From positions 1-64,000 of the forward strand of contig NZ_PTJD01000016.1 of the NCBI RefSeq assembly GCF_002934625.1: a DNA stretch of 64,000 nucleotides, in the 5' to 3' direction. This document shows positions 1 through 7,743 of the stretch, piece by piece (positions within the stretch are counted from its first letter, which is position 1; each line of letters opens with the position of its first letter). Under the pieces are notes generated by a model. It did not search any database and was not told where the DNA came from. It saw only the letters and a program-made list of their open reading frames with translations. Both the position numbers and the translations under genes were made by a program. The DNA is from Kineococcus xinjiangensis. GTDB taxonomy: Bacteria; Actinomycetota; Actinomycetes; Actinomycetales; Kineococcaceae.

Positions 1-66
1 GTCCGAAGCCTGCAGGTTGCGGTAGCTGTTCACCGCAGCGATGTTGTTGTTGATCCGAAGACCCAT
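1..66 (-). CDS. Flagellin, N-terminal fragment (cut by window edge)
   Basis: Only the first 22 codons are inside the window. The translation begins MGLRINNNIAAVNSYRNLQ, the conserved flagellin N-terminus (D0/D1 helix, -NNN-A-N--RNL-) that is exported through the flagellar type III system and polymerises into the filament. The ATG lies about 10 nt downstream of a GGAGG box. The flagellar sigma factor gene upstream on the same strand and the flgN-flgK-flgL-fliW genes nearby support the call. The rest of the protein lies outside the window. Confidence 0.88.
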   Translation of the reverse strand, partial: MGLRINNNIAAVNSYRNLQASD

Positions 67-129
67 GAGAACCAATCCTCCATGACGTGGGGTCCAACCA
101 CCGCTCCATCCTTGGAGGGGCTGGTGCTT

Positions 130-156
130 CTATCGACCGCTGGGACTCGGATCTGA
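130..156 (-). promoter_or_regulatory. Possible weak sigma-28 type promoter of flagellin
   Basis: Reading the minus strand, GTCGATAG resembles the FliA -10 consensus GCCGATAA (6 of 8), and a loose CAGA-like -35 lies about 15 nt upstream. It sits 64 nt before the flagellin ATG. Only the -10 is moderately convincing, so this is a guess based on position and on the fliA gene next door. Confidence 0.25.
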
Positions 157-333
157 GCACCCGCCCCATGAGCGAACGGGTGACTCTTCCGTCTCTCCCG
201 GCACAGCAGCCCCGGCCGACTCCCGGCGCCGGAACTGCTCCACGGCCCACGGCAGCACCCATGGCGCCACCGCCCTAGCGTAATCATTCAACCACAGAGA
301 GCGACTTCCGCCAAGCGCTTCGGCCATGCGAAT

Positions 334-360
334 GGCCCCGTCCGGCTCGCGGACGGGGCC
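334..360 (-). terminator. Hairpin terminator after fliA
   Basis: A perfect 11-bp inverted repeat (GGCCCCGTCCG / CGGACGGGGCC, 5-nt loop) lies 27 nt past the fliA stop. No long U tract follows, as is usual for actinobacterial terminators. Apart from this hairpin and the possible flagellin promoter, the 67-386 interval shows no supported gene. Confidence 0.7.
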
Positions 361-386
361 CTTCGCGGTGCGTCGATGGACGGTGA

Positions 387-1274
387 TCAGGCCGTCTGGG
401 AGAACTTCTCGCCCGGCGTCACGACGCCCATGGCCGACATCGTCAGGCGCGCGCGGAAGTCCGACTGCACACCCACTGCGGCGTAGTACGCCTCCTTGCG
501 CTTCACGCTGGCCGCCGAGCCGGTGACCGGCGCCACCATCTCCGGCGCCAGGTGGGTGTTCATGCCATCGCGCAGCAGGGCCAGGGCCTCACCGCGCATC
601 TGGGAGATGCGCGACTCCGTGACCTCGAGCTCCTCCGCCAGCTCCGCCATGGGGCGCTCCTGGAGGAAGTAGCCCTCCACGACCAGGCGCAGCCGCTCCG
701 GCAGCGCCGCGACCGCGGAGCGCAGGTAGCCGAGGCGCTCGCGGTGCAGCAGCTCCTGCTCGGGGCCGGGAGCGTGGGTGGGCAGGTGGTCGTCGATGGA
801 CGCGCCGTCGGCGGTGAAGCCCTGCATGCTCAGCACCACCGAGCGCTGCGCCTCGTCGCGGACCTCGTGGATCTCCGCGACCGTCACACCGAGGGCGGTC
901 GCCGTCTCCGGGGCGGTGGGCCGCCGGCCGAGCTGCGTGGTGAGCTGGTCCTCGACGTCGTTGAGCTTGCGGGAGCGGCTGCGGGCGCCGCGGGAGGCCC
1001 AGTCCTGGCCCCGCAGCTCGTCCAGCAGCGCCCCGCGGATGCGGGTGTTGGCGTAGCGGGCGAAGGGCACGCCCGTCTCCGGGTCGTAGCCGCGCGAGGC
1101 CTGCACCAGCGCCAGGAGGCCGGCGGAGCTGAGGTCGTCGCGGCTCACGTGGGAGGGGAGCCTGCCGATGAACTCGCTGGTGATGTAGCCGACGATCGGC
1201 AGGTGCTGCTCGACGAGAGCCGCACGCTCAGCGTCGGTGAGAGCGGCGGCGGCGGAAGCGGCGAGGACGGTCAC
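387..1274 (-). CDS. fliA: RNA polymerase sigma factor FliA/WhiG family (sigma-28)
   Basis: A 295-aa sigma-70 family protein with the domain order of flagellar sigma factors. Region 2 is near residues 20-90 (HLPIVGYITSEFIGRLP, then the -35/-10 recognition helix with FARYANTRIRGALLDELR). Region 3 is around 110-160 and region 4 around 190-240 (LPERLRLVVEGYFLQERPMAELAEELEVTESRISQM). FliA-type factors direct RNA polymerase to late flagellar promoters, normally held off by FlgM; no flgM is seen here. The start is GTG (VTVLAAS). The roughly 50-residue tail after region 4 is longer than usual. Flagellin lies downstream on the same strand, and the flgN-flgK-flgL-fliW operon is divergent. Confidence 0.88.
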   Translation of the reverse strand: MTVLAASAAAALTDAERAALVEQHLPIVGYITSEFIGRLPSHVSRDDLSSAGLLALVQASRGYDPETGVPFARYANTRIRGALLDELRGQDWASRGARSRSRKLNDVEDQLTTQLGRRPTAPETATALGVTVAEIHEVRDEAQRSVVLSMQGFTADGASIDDHLPTHAPGPEQELLHRERLGYLRSAVAALPERLRLVVEGYFLQERPMAELAEELEVTESRISQMRGEALALLRDGMNTHLAPEMVAPVTGSAASVKRKEAYYAAVGVQSDFRARLTMSAMGVVTPGEKFSQTA

Positions 1275-1480
1275 GCACCCTGTGTCGGCACACGACCCCG
1301 GTCACCTTGAGCGTCCGTGCGGTGGACGCCCGTCCGGGTCGGCCGCAGGCGCACCCGCCGGCGCCCGCGGCACCTGCCGCAGGACCAGCAGGGGGACGCG
1401 CCGCCGCCCGGCTCAACTGGAGGGGCGCCCTGCCGATGGGTGCAGCAGGACGGCGCTACCTGCGCCGCGAACGGTCGGGC

Positions 1481-1503
1481 CACGTCAGGTCAGGTCACGT
1501 CAG
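1481..1503. repeat. CACGTCAGG direct repeats upstream of flgN
   Basis: The motif CACGTCAGG occurs twice, separated by a GTCAGGT overlap, ending about 20 nt before the flgN ATG. It lies in the 247-bp divergent gap between fliA and flgN, where the promoters should be. It could be an operator or a slipped duplication. No clear sigma-28 or sigma-70 promoter was recognised in the gap. Confidence 0.35.
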
Positions 1504-1521
1504 GGAGACGGAAGGACGCGC

Positions 1522-2013
1522 ATGGGACTCGCCGAGGTCTCCGGGATCCTCTGGAAGGAGCGGGAGCTGATGGAGCTGCTCCTGTTCAAGCTGGAGGAGG
1601 AGCAGCTGGTGCTGGCGAGCGGCCGCACCCGCTGGCTGGCGCACGCCACCCGCGAGGTCGAGTTCGTGCTGGAGCAGATCCGCTCCACGGAGCTCCTGCG
1701 CGCCATGGAGGTGGACGGGGTGGCCGCCGAGCTGGGCCTGTCCCCCTCCCCCAGCCTCAAGGCGCTCATCGACGCCGCCCCCGAGCCGTGGGGGGAGCTG
1801 ATGCGCGGGCACCGCGACGCCTTCCTCGCCCTCACGACCGAGATCCAGAACCTCGCGGAGGCCAACCGCGACCTGCTGAACTCCGGCGCCCGCGCGGTCC
1901 GCGAGACCCTCCTGGGCCTCGACCAGACCCTGGACACCTACACCGCCCACGGCAGGAACCGAGTCGCCGCCACCGGCGGGTCGCGCGCCCACTTCGTCGA
2001 CGAAGCCTTCTGA
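1522..2013 (+). CDS. flgN: FlgN-like flagellar export chaperone
   Basis: A 163-aa mostly helical protein starting MGLAEVSGILWKERELMELL, with long amphipathic heptads (LLLFKLEEEQLVLASGRTRWLAHATREVEFVLEQI) typical of FlgN. FlgN binds the hook-filament junction proteins FlgK and FlgL in the cytoplasm and delivers them to the export gate. Those two genes follow directly (16-bp gap to flgK), the classic gene order. A GGGAGACGGAAGG stretch precedes the ATG. FlgN proteins are poorly conserved, so the call rests on length, helical pattern and position. Confidence 0.75.
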   Translation: MGLAEVSGILWKERELMELLLFKLEEEQLVLASGRTRWLAHATREVEFVLEQIRSTELLRAMEVDGVAAELGLSPSPSLKALIDAAPEPWGELMRGHRDAFLALTTEIQNLAEANRDLLNSGARAVRETLLGLDQTLDTYTAHGRNRVAATGGSRAHFVDEAF

Positions 2014-2029
2014 GACAGGACCCGAGGAC

Positions 2030-3418
2030 ATGAGCACCTTCTCCGGCATCAACCTCAGCTCCAGGGCGCTGGCCGCCGCGCAGCGCAACATGGACGTGAC
2101 CGGCCAGAACATCGCCAACGCCAACACCCAGGGCTACACCCGTCAGCGGGTCGAGCAGGTGTCCACCGTCGCGGCGCAGGGCACCTGGGCCCGCAAGGAC
2201 GTCGCCGGCACCGGCGTCGAGGTCACCGGCATCACCCGCATCGCCGACGCCCTGCTGGACGCCACGATGCGCGCCGACACCGCCGCCTCCGCCGAGCAGC
2301 AGGCCACCGCGAGGATCTGGAACCAGATCGAGGCGTCCCTCGGGGAGCCCAGCGCCACCGGCCTGAGCACCCAGCTCGCCGCCATGCACAGCTCCTGGGC
2401 GAACCTGGGCCGCACCGAGGGCACCGAGGCCGCCGCCACGGCGCGCGCCGACGTCCTCGCCCGCAGCAAGGCCGTCGTGGACACCCTCGCCACCCTCGAC
2501 GCCCACCTCGCGTCCCAGTGGTCCGCCGCGGACCGCCAGCTCGACGTCCTCGTCGAGCAGGCCAACTCCACCGCCGCCCAGGTCGCAGGCCTCAACGAGG
2601 CCATCCTCAAGGCCAACGCCACCGGCACCTCGCCCAACGAGCTCATCGACCACCGCGAGCAGGCCCTCAGCCGCCTCGCCGAGCTCACCGGCGCACGCGT
2701 CACCACCCGCGAGAACGGCATGGTCGACGTCCACGTCGGCAACGCCGCCATCGTCACCGGCATCAGCGCCGAGAAGCTCTCCGTCTCCCGCGCCGCCCTC
2801 GCCGACATCAAGCACGACGGCGCCGTGACGTCGCTGAGGATCGGCCAGACCGGCGTCCTGCCCGTCTCCGGCAGCCTCCGCGCCACCGTCGACGCCGTGA
2901 ACACCACCATCCCCCGGGCCGCCCTGGATCTGGACGCGACGGCCCGGAGGATCGGCGCGAGCGTCAACGCGGTCTACAACCCCGGGGGCACCGCGGCCCT
3001 GGACTTCTTCGCGATGCCCATCAGCGGCCGGGACTACGCCCGCGGGATGGTCGTGCGCCCGGACGTCACCACGACGAACTTCACCGACCGCTCCGACGCG
3101 ACCACTGTCGACCGGGACATCGCCCGCAGGATCGGCAACCTCGTCAGCGCCGAGGGCGGCCCCACCGCCACCTGGCGCGCGCACGTGACGAACGTCGCCT
3201 CGAAGGTCCAGAGCGCCGAGGTCCGCGCGGAGGTCGCCGGCCAGACCGCGATGAAGTCCGCCGCCGCCCGCGACTCCGTCTCCGGGGTGAGCATCGACGA
3301 GGAGATGACGAACCTCGTGGCGTACCAGCACGCCTACAACGCCGCCGCGCGCGTGCTGACGACGATCGACCAGGCCCTCGACACCCTCATCAACCGCACC
3401 GGCCTCGTCGGGCGCTGA
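2030..3418 (+). CDS. flgK: Flagellar hook-associated protein FlgK
   Basis: A 462-aa hook-filament junction protein (HAP1). The N-terminus has the axial-protein signature (MSTFSGINLSSRALAAAQ, then DVTGQNIANANTQGYTRQR). The C-terminus has the matching coiled-coil segment (SIDEEMTNLVAYQHAYNAAARVLTTIDQALDTLI). FlgK is exported and forms the first junction ring between hook and filament. Length is at the short end for the family. It lies between flgN and flgL in one transcription unit, with a CCGAGGAC ribosome-binding site. Confidence 0.95.
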   Translation: MSTFSGINLSSRALAAAQRNMDVTGQNIANANTQGYTRQRVEQVSTVAAQGTWARKDVAGTGVEVTGITRIADALLDATMRADTAASAEQQATARIWNQIEASLGEPSATGLSTQLAAMHSSWANLGRTEGTEAAATARADVLARSKAVVDTLATLDAHLASQWSAADRQLDVLVEQANSTAAQVAGLNEAILKANATGTSPNELIDHREQALSRLAELTGARVTTRENGMVDVHVGNAAIVTGISAEKLSVSRAALADIKHDGAVTSLRIGQTGVLPVSGSLRATVDAVNTTIPRAALDLDATARRIGASVNAVYNPGGTAALDFFAMPISGRDYARGMVVRPDVTTTNFTDRSDATTVDRDIARRIGNLVSAEGGPTATWRAHVTNVASKVQSAEVRAEVAGQTAMKSAAARDSVSGVSIDEEMTNLVAYQHAYNAAARVLTTIDQALDTLINRTGLVGR

Positions 3419-3458
3419 CGCAGGCACCGTCTGAACATCCGCCCCAGGAGGCAACAGA

Positions 3459-4370
3459 ATGCTCGGCCGCATCACCCACCGCACCACCGCCGCGACGTCC
3501 CTGGCGAACCTGCAGGCCAACCAGCTGCGCCAGTCGAAGCTGCAGGAGCAGCTCACCAGCGGGAAGTCGATCAGCAAGGCGTCGGACAACCCCGCCGCCG
3601 CGGCCGAGGCGCTGCGGCACCGCTCCGACATCGCGGCGAACGAGCAGTACGCCCGCAACATCACCGACGGCCGGATGCTGCTGGACGTCCAGGAGGGTGT
3701 GCTCGACTCGGCGCTCAAGGGGCTGCAGAAGGTCAAGGCCCTCGCGGTCCAGGGCGCCAGCACCGGCAACAACGACGCCGCCGCCCGCGAGGCCATCGCC
3801 AAGCAGGTCGACGCGATCCGCGAGGAGCTGCTGGGCGCCGCGAACACCAAGCACCTCGGCCGCGCCGTCTTCGGCGGCAACGCGGACATCACGGCCGCCT
3901 ACGAGGCCGACGGCACCTACAACGGCAACAGCGCCAGCATCAAGCGCAGCGCGGCCCCCGGCGTCGACGTGGACATCAACATCCCCGGTGCCTCCGCCTT
4001 CGGCACCGGTACCACCGCCGCCCCGCCGACGGCAGCCGACAACACCTTCAAGGCGCTCGAGGACCTGTCCGCAGCACTGCGCTCCGGCACCGGCGCGACG
4101 ATTACGGCTTCCCTGGGTAATGTCGAGCTGGGGCTGGATCGCATCACCGGCGCACTGGCCTCCATCGGTGCACGGGGCAACCAGCTCGCAGCACTGCAGG
4201 ACACGACGGAGGCGAGGGGCGACTACCTCAGCAACGCGCTCGAAGAGGTGGAGGGCGTCGACATCGCGAAGGCGATGGTGGAGTTCAACCTGCAGAACAC
4301 GGCCTACCAGGCCGCTCTGGCCGCTACTGCCAAGGTCATCCAGCCGACTCTCCTGGACTTCCTACGATGA
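3459..4370 (+). CDS. flgL: Flagellar hook-associated protein FlgL
   Basis: A 303-aa protein of the flagellin superfamily. The N-terminal D0/D1 helices carry RITHRTTAATSLANLQANQLRQSKLQEQLTSGKSI-type residues and the C-terminal helices end in AMVEFNLQNTAYQAALAATAKVIQPTLLDFL. FlgL (HAP3) is the second junction ring on which the filament assembles. A strong AGGAGG site lies 7 nt before the ATG. Its stop overlaps ATGA at 4367, so the next gene is likely translationally coupled. Confidence 0.93.
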   Translation: MLGRITHRTTAATSLANLQANQLRQSKLQEQLTSGKSISKASDNPAAAAEALRHRSDIAANEQYARNITDGRMLLDVQEGVLDSALKGLQKVKALAVQGASTGNNDAAAREAIAKQVDAIREELLGAANTKHLGRAVFGGNADITAAYEADGTYNGNSASIKRSAAPGVDVDINIPGASAFGTGTTAAPPTAADNTFKALEDLSAALRSGTGATITASLGNVELGLDRITGALASIGARGNQLAALQDTTEARGDYLSNALEEVEGVDIAKAMVEFNLQNTAYQAALAATAKVIQPTLLDFLR

Positions 4371-4384
4371 GGGGATTTCACAAG

Positions 4385-4792
4385 GTGGCTACTACGACCG
4401 AGACTGATGCCATGCCGAAGATCGAGTTCGTCGCACCCATGATGGGCCTCCCGGACCACACGAAGTACGACCTCCAGCCGCTGGACGACAACGGGATCTT
4501 GTTCTCCCTGCGGTGCGAGGAAGACCCGGACCTGAGGCTCATCCTGGCGGACCCGATGTCGTTCTACCCGGACTACGAGCCGGTCATCGACCGCGAGATG
4601 GCCGACTCCCTCGGACTGGACACGGAGGAGGACGCTGCTGTCCTCGCCGTGGTCAACCCGGGGCAGAAGCTCGAGGAGGCCACCATCAACCTGATGGCGC
4701 CCGTGGTGCTGAACCACAAGTCCCACCGCGCGGCGCAGGCCGTCCTGACGGGCAGCGACTTCCCGCTGCGCGCGCCGCTCATGCACGACTGA
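4385..4792 (+). CDS. fliW: Flagellar assembly factor FliW
   Basis: A FliW-family protein (135 aa from this start) with the family features [35 protein letters not shown] and a C-terminal [20 protein letters not shown] block. FliW binds flagellin and, where CsrA is present, antagonises CsrA repression of flagellin mRNA. Three starts are possible: ATG 4367 (overlapping the flgL stop), GTG 4385 (GAGGGG site 10 nt upstream, chosen), and ATG 4412 (MPKIEFV, closest to the family's usual N-terminus). No csrA gene follows; a strong terminator does. Confidence 0.88.
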   Translation: MATTTETDAMPKIEFVAPMMGLPDHTKYDLQPLDDNGILFSLRCEEDPDLRLILADPMSFYPDYEPVIDREMADSLGLDTEEDAAVLAVVNPGQKLEEATINLMAPVVLNHKSHRAAQAVLTGSDFPLRAPLMHD

Positions 4793-4805
4793 GCAGCCCG
4801 CGGCA

Positions 4806-4846
4806 CCCGACGAGCCGGCCCCCGTGAGGGGGGCCGGCTCGTCGGG
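4806..4846 (+). terminator. Strong hairpin terminator of the flgN-fliW operon
   Basis: CCCGACGAGCCGGCC pairs with GGCCGGCTCGTCGGG (15 bp, extended by a C/G tract around a GTGA loop), followed by CGTTGCG. It begins 13 nt after the fliW stop and closes the flagellar operon. Confidence 0.85.
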
Positions 4847-4973
4847 CGTTGCGCCACGGACGAGATCGCGGGCCGGCCGTGCGAGGCGAGGGCGCGCGAT
4901 CTACCGTGCGGGGTGCGCCGCCTGCACGACGGCAGCGCACGACAACCCGCACCGACCTGGAGGTCGTCCACCG

Positions 4974-5504
4974 ATGTCCCTGGAACGCCCCGTCGCACCC
5001 GACCCCTACGAGCTGCTTCCCCGCGTCGGCGGCTTCGAGCTGACCAGCACCGACGTCGTCGACGGCGAGCCGATGGCGCCGGAGCACTCCGCCGAGGGCG
5101 GCAGCACCTCCCCGCAGCTGTCATGGTCCGGCTTCCCCGAGGGCACGAAGTCGTTCGTCGTGAACTGCTTCGACCCCGACGCCCCCACCCCGGCCGGCTT
5201 CTGGCACTGGACCGTCCTCGGCATCCCCGCCTCGGTGACCAGCCTGGAGCGCGGCGCCGGCAGCGCCGACTCCACCGCCCTGCCGCCGGGTGCGATCCAG
5301 CTGCGCAACGACATGGGGACCGCCGACTTCACCGGCGCCGCCCCGCCGGAGGGCGACCGGGCGCACCGCTACGTCTTCGCCGTGCACGCCCTCGACGTGG
5401 ACTCCCTGGGCCTGGACGCCTCGGCCACGCCCACCGCCGCGGCGTTCACGATGCTGACGCACACCCTCGCCCGCGCGGTGCTGCGGTCGACGTTCCAGCG
5501 GTGA
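4974..5504 (+). CDS. YbhB/YbcL family PEBP-like protein
   Basis: A 176-aa protein of the phosphatidylethanolamine-binding (Raf kinase inhibitor-like) fold. Family motifs are visible: [20 protein letters not shown], the [15 protein letters not shown] ligand-site motif, and a terminal [11 protein letters not shown] strand. Bacterial YbhB/YbcL members are small cytosolic or secreted proteins of unclear ligand; no signal peptide is seen. The ATG follows a GGAGGTC site 8-9 nt upstream. It overlaps the next gene by 4 nt (GTGA), so the two are probably co-translated. Confidence 0.85.
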   Translation: MSLERPVAPDPYELLPRVGGFELTSTDVVDGEPMAPEHSAEGGSTSPQLSWSGFPEGTKSFVVNCFDPDAPTPAGFWHWTVLGIPASVTSLERGAGSADSTALPPGAIQLRNDMGTADFTGAAPPEGDRAHRYVFAVHALDVDSLGLDASATPTAAAFTMLTHTLARAVLRSTFQR

Positions 5505-6064
5505 GCACGCCCGTCGAGGCCGAGGCCCGCGCCGTCGCCGGCGACCTCGTCCTCCACCCGGCGCTGGAGCGGCTCGACGCCGTGGCCTCACCCGTGGCGG
5601 CGGCCCTGCCCGGCTGGGCCGGTGCCGCCGCCGCGGCCGTCACGGAGATCGACCCCGACGTCGCGGACACCGCCGCGCTCGTCGAGGCCCACGGGGTGTC
5701 GCGGGAGGCGTCGGCGAACTGCGTCGTCGTCTCCGGCAAACGCGCCGGGGAGGAGCGCATCGCCGCCTGCGTGGTGCTCGCCACCACCCGCGCCGACGTC
5801 AACGGCGCCGTCAAGCGGCTCCTCGACGTGCGCAAGGCGTCCTTCCTGGCGATGGAGCGGGCCGTCACCGACACCGGCATGGAGTACGGCGGCATCACCC
5901 CCGTCGGGCTGCCGGACGGATGGCGGGTCCTGGTCGACGCGGCGGTGGCGGCGACCCCGTACGTCGTCATCGGCAGCGGGGTGCGCCGCTCCAAGCTGGT
6001 GGTCCGGGGCGCGGACCTCGCGAGCCTGCCGGGCGCGGAGGTCGTGGAGGGGCTGGGTGTGTGA
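5501..6064 (+). CDS. YbaK/EbsC family aminoacyl-tRNA deacylase-like protein
   Basis: A 187-aa protein of the YbaK/ProX editing fold. Typical features are [46 protein letters not shown], with the conserved lysine in the RKASF helix, and [19 protein letters not shown], matching the family's G-I-P-(I/V)G-P motif. Members hydrolyse mischarged aminoacyl-tRNAs such as Cys-tRNA(Pro) or Ala-tRNA(Pro). The GTG start overlaps the stop of the PEBP-like gene. The exact substrate cannot be read from the sequence. Confidence 0.8.
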   Translation: MSTPVEAEARAVAGDLVLHPALERLDAVASPVAAALPGWAGAAAAAVTEIDPDVADTAALVEAHGVSREASANCVVVSGKRAGEERIAACVVLATTRADVNGAVKRLLDVRKASFLAMERAVTDTGMEYGGITPVGLPDGWRVLVDAAVAATPYVVIGSGVRRSKLVVRGADLASLPGAEVVEGLGV

Positions 6065-6104
6065 CACCGGCGCCCGTGTCGGGGTGGCGGCCTAGGTCTT
6101 GAGC

Positions 6105-6641
6105 GTGTCCGTGAAGCCGGCCCACGAGTCGTGGACCTTCGACGACCTGGAGCGCCTCCCGGACGACGGACGGCGCTACGAGATCGTCGACGGCGTCCTG
6201 GTCGCCACCCCGGCTCCCACGGTCGAGCACCAGATCATCGCCACCAACCTCATGCTCGCCCTGGCGCTGCACCTCGACCCGGGCGTCCGCGAGGTCCACG
6301 GCGCCGGTGTACGAGTGCCCGCCGACCTGGGCCGCGCTGAGCACTACCTGATCCCCGACGTGCTGGTCGTCCGACGGGGCGCCACGTCGGGGCAGCTCGA
6401 CGCCAGAGACGTGGTGCTCGCCGTCGAGGTGGTCTCCCGCAGCTCCCGCACCCACGACCGTCACACCAAGCACGGTCTGTACGCGGAGCTGGGCATCAGT
6501 GAGTACTGGATCGCGGATCCCGCCGAGGACACCCTCACCGTCCATGAGCTCCACGGCGGGGAGTACCGGGTGCCCGAGCGCGTCAGCGGCGCCGAGACCC
6601 TGCAGCGCCTGGCCGTGTCGATGGCGTCGCTTCGGGCCTGA
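6105..6641 (+). CDS. Uma2 family (DUF820) restriction endonuclease-like protein
   Basis: A 178-aa protein opening VSVKPAHESWTFDDLERLPDDGRRYEIVDG, the hallmark N-terminus of Uma2/DUF820, followed by the PD-(D/E)XK core (LIPDVLVVRR, then VLAVEVVSRSSRTHDRHTKHGLYAELGISEYWI). The D...EVxS...K residues are intact. Uma2 proteins are common in Cyanobacteria and Actinobacteria and mostly of unknown role. The GTG at 6105 follows AGGT at 7 nt; a TTG at 6099 is an alternative. It ends 6 nt from the convergent TrmH-type gene. Confidence 0.82.
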   Translation: MSVKPAHESWTFDDLERLPDDGRRYEIVDGVLVATPAPTVEHQIIATNLMLALALHLDPGVREVHGAGVRVPADLGRAEHYLIPDVLVVRRGATSGQLDARDVVLAVEVVSRSSRTHDRHTKHGLYAELGISEYWIADPAEDTLTVHELHGGEYRVPERVSGAETLQRLAVSMASLRA

Positions 6642-6647
6642 CCCCAT

Positions 6648-7487
6648 TCACCTCCGCAGCGCCCACATCGCCACCGCGCTCGCCGCCGCCACGTTGAGGC
6701 TGTCCACGCCCGCGGCCATCGGGATGCGCACCACCACGTCCGCCGCCGCCACCGCGCGCCGGCTCAGCCCGTCGCCCTCCGTGCCCAGCAGCAGCGCCAC
6801 CCGCTCGGGTGGGCGGAAGTCCTCCAGCGGCACCGCGTCGTCCGTCAGCGCCAGCGCCACCACCGTGAAGCCCGCCTCCCGCAGCAGGTCCAGGTCCTGC
6901 GGCCAGCGCCCCGCCCGCGCCCACGGCAGGTGCAGGGACGTCCCCATGCTCACGCGCACGCTGCGCCGGTAGAGCGGGTCCGCGCAGCGCGGGCTGACCA
7001 GCACCCCGTCCGCCCCCAGCGCCGCCGCCGAGCGGAACACCGCACCGACGTTGGTGTGGTCGACGACGTCCTCCAGCACCACCAGCCGCCGCGCCCCCGG
7101 CAGCAGGTCCGCGGTGCCGCGCTCGGCGGGGCGGTGCATCGACGCCAGCGCGCCCCGGTGCAGGTCCACGCCCGTCAGCCGCTCGAACGCCCCCGGTGGC
7201 GCCACGAACACCGGCACGTCGCCCGGCAGCACGTCGGCCAGCTCGTCGGCGCGCGGCTGCGACAGCAGGAACGAGCGCGGCCGGTGCCCCGCGGCCAGGG
7301 CCCGGCGGATCACCTCCACCCCCTCGGCGAGGAACAGGCCCTCCGCGGGCTCCCGCGCGGCGCGCAGCTGCACGTCCTTGAGGCTGAGGTAGTCGCGCAG
7401 CCACGGCCGCAGCTCCGCCGGCAGGGCGGTGAGCTGCCGGTCCGCGGGGTCGAGGGCGGCGAGCTCGGGCAGGGGACGCAGCAGCAC
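6648..7487 (-). CDS. TrmH/SpoU family RNA 2'-O-methyltransferase
   Basis: A 279-aa protein. An N-terminal substrate-binding region (LSLKDVQLRAAREPAEGLFLAEGVEVIRRAL) is followed by the SPOUT knot: motif 1 VVDHTNVGAVFRSAAALGADG, motif 2 LLLGTEGDGLSR and motif 3 IPMAAGVDSLNVAAASAVA. SpoU enzymes methylate ribose 2'-OH groups in tRNA or rRNA using S-adenosylmethionine. Which nucleotide is modified cannot be told. The GTG start at 7487 (VLLRPLPELAALDP) is chosen because further upstream the frame runs into repeat-derived low-complexity sequence. Confidence 0.88.
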   Translation of the reverse strand: MLLRPLPELAALDPADRQLTALPAELRPWLRDYLSLKDVQLRAAREPAEGLFLAEGVEVIRRALAAGHRPRSFLLSQPRADELADVLPGDVPVFVAPPGAFERLTGVDLHRGALASMHRPAERGTADLLPGARRLVVLEDVVDHTNVGAVFRSAAALGADGVLVSPRCADPLYRRSVRVSMGTSLHLPWARAGRWPQDLDLLREAGFTVVALALTDDAVPLEDFRPPERVALLLGTEGDGLSRRAVAAADVVVRIPMAAGVDSLNVAAASAVAMWALRR

Positions 7488-7551
7488 GCCGGGACGGTAG
7501 CGCGGGGCGGGGCGACGCCCGGCGCGGGTGCGGCCGCTCGGGGCTGCGGGA

Positions 7552-7602
7552 CGGGGACGTTCGGCAGGCGACACACCGGCGAGTCCCCGCGCAACGTCCC
7601 CG
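7552..7602. repeat. 51-bp interspersed palindromic repeat, copy A
   Basis: Exactly 51 bp, bounded by the perfect 10-bp inverted repeat CGGGGACGTT ... AACGTCCCCG. It lies in the divergent gap between the TrmH-type gene and the MFS gene. It differs from copy B at only 2 positions. Copies C (8958) and D (10980) share length and ends but have a different core. Confidence 0.8.
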
Positions 7603-7625
7603 CGCCGCCAGTGCCGGCCGCGAGG

Positions 7626-7676
7626 CGGGGACGCTCGGCAGGCGGCACACCGGCGAGTCCCCGCGCAACGTCCCCG
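7626..7676. repeat. 51-bp interspersed palindromic repeat, copy B
   Basis: Same orientation as copy A and 23 bp away from it. The left end CGGGGACGCT carries one change, and the right end AACGTCCCCG is perfect. The near identity with A suggests a recent local duplication or ongoing conversion. Confidence 0.8.
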
Positions 7677-7743
7677 CGCCGGGCGTCGCCCCGCCATGGG
7701 GGCGGCCGCGCAAGCTCCCCGCGCCGGCCGGGAGGATGCCGTG

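Noticed and set aside
7552-7676. CRISPR-like pair of 51-bp repeats
   Set aside because: Repeats are palindromic, separated by 23 bp of ordinary sequence, and dispersed copies lie kilobases away; no cas genes.
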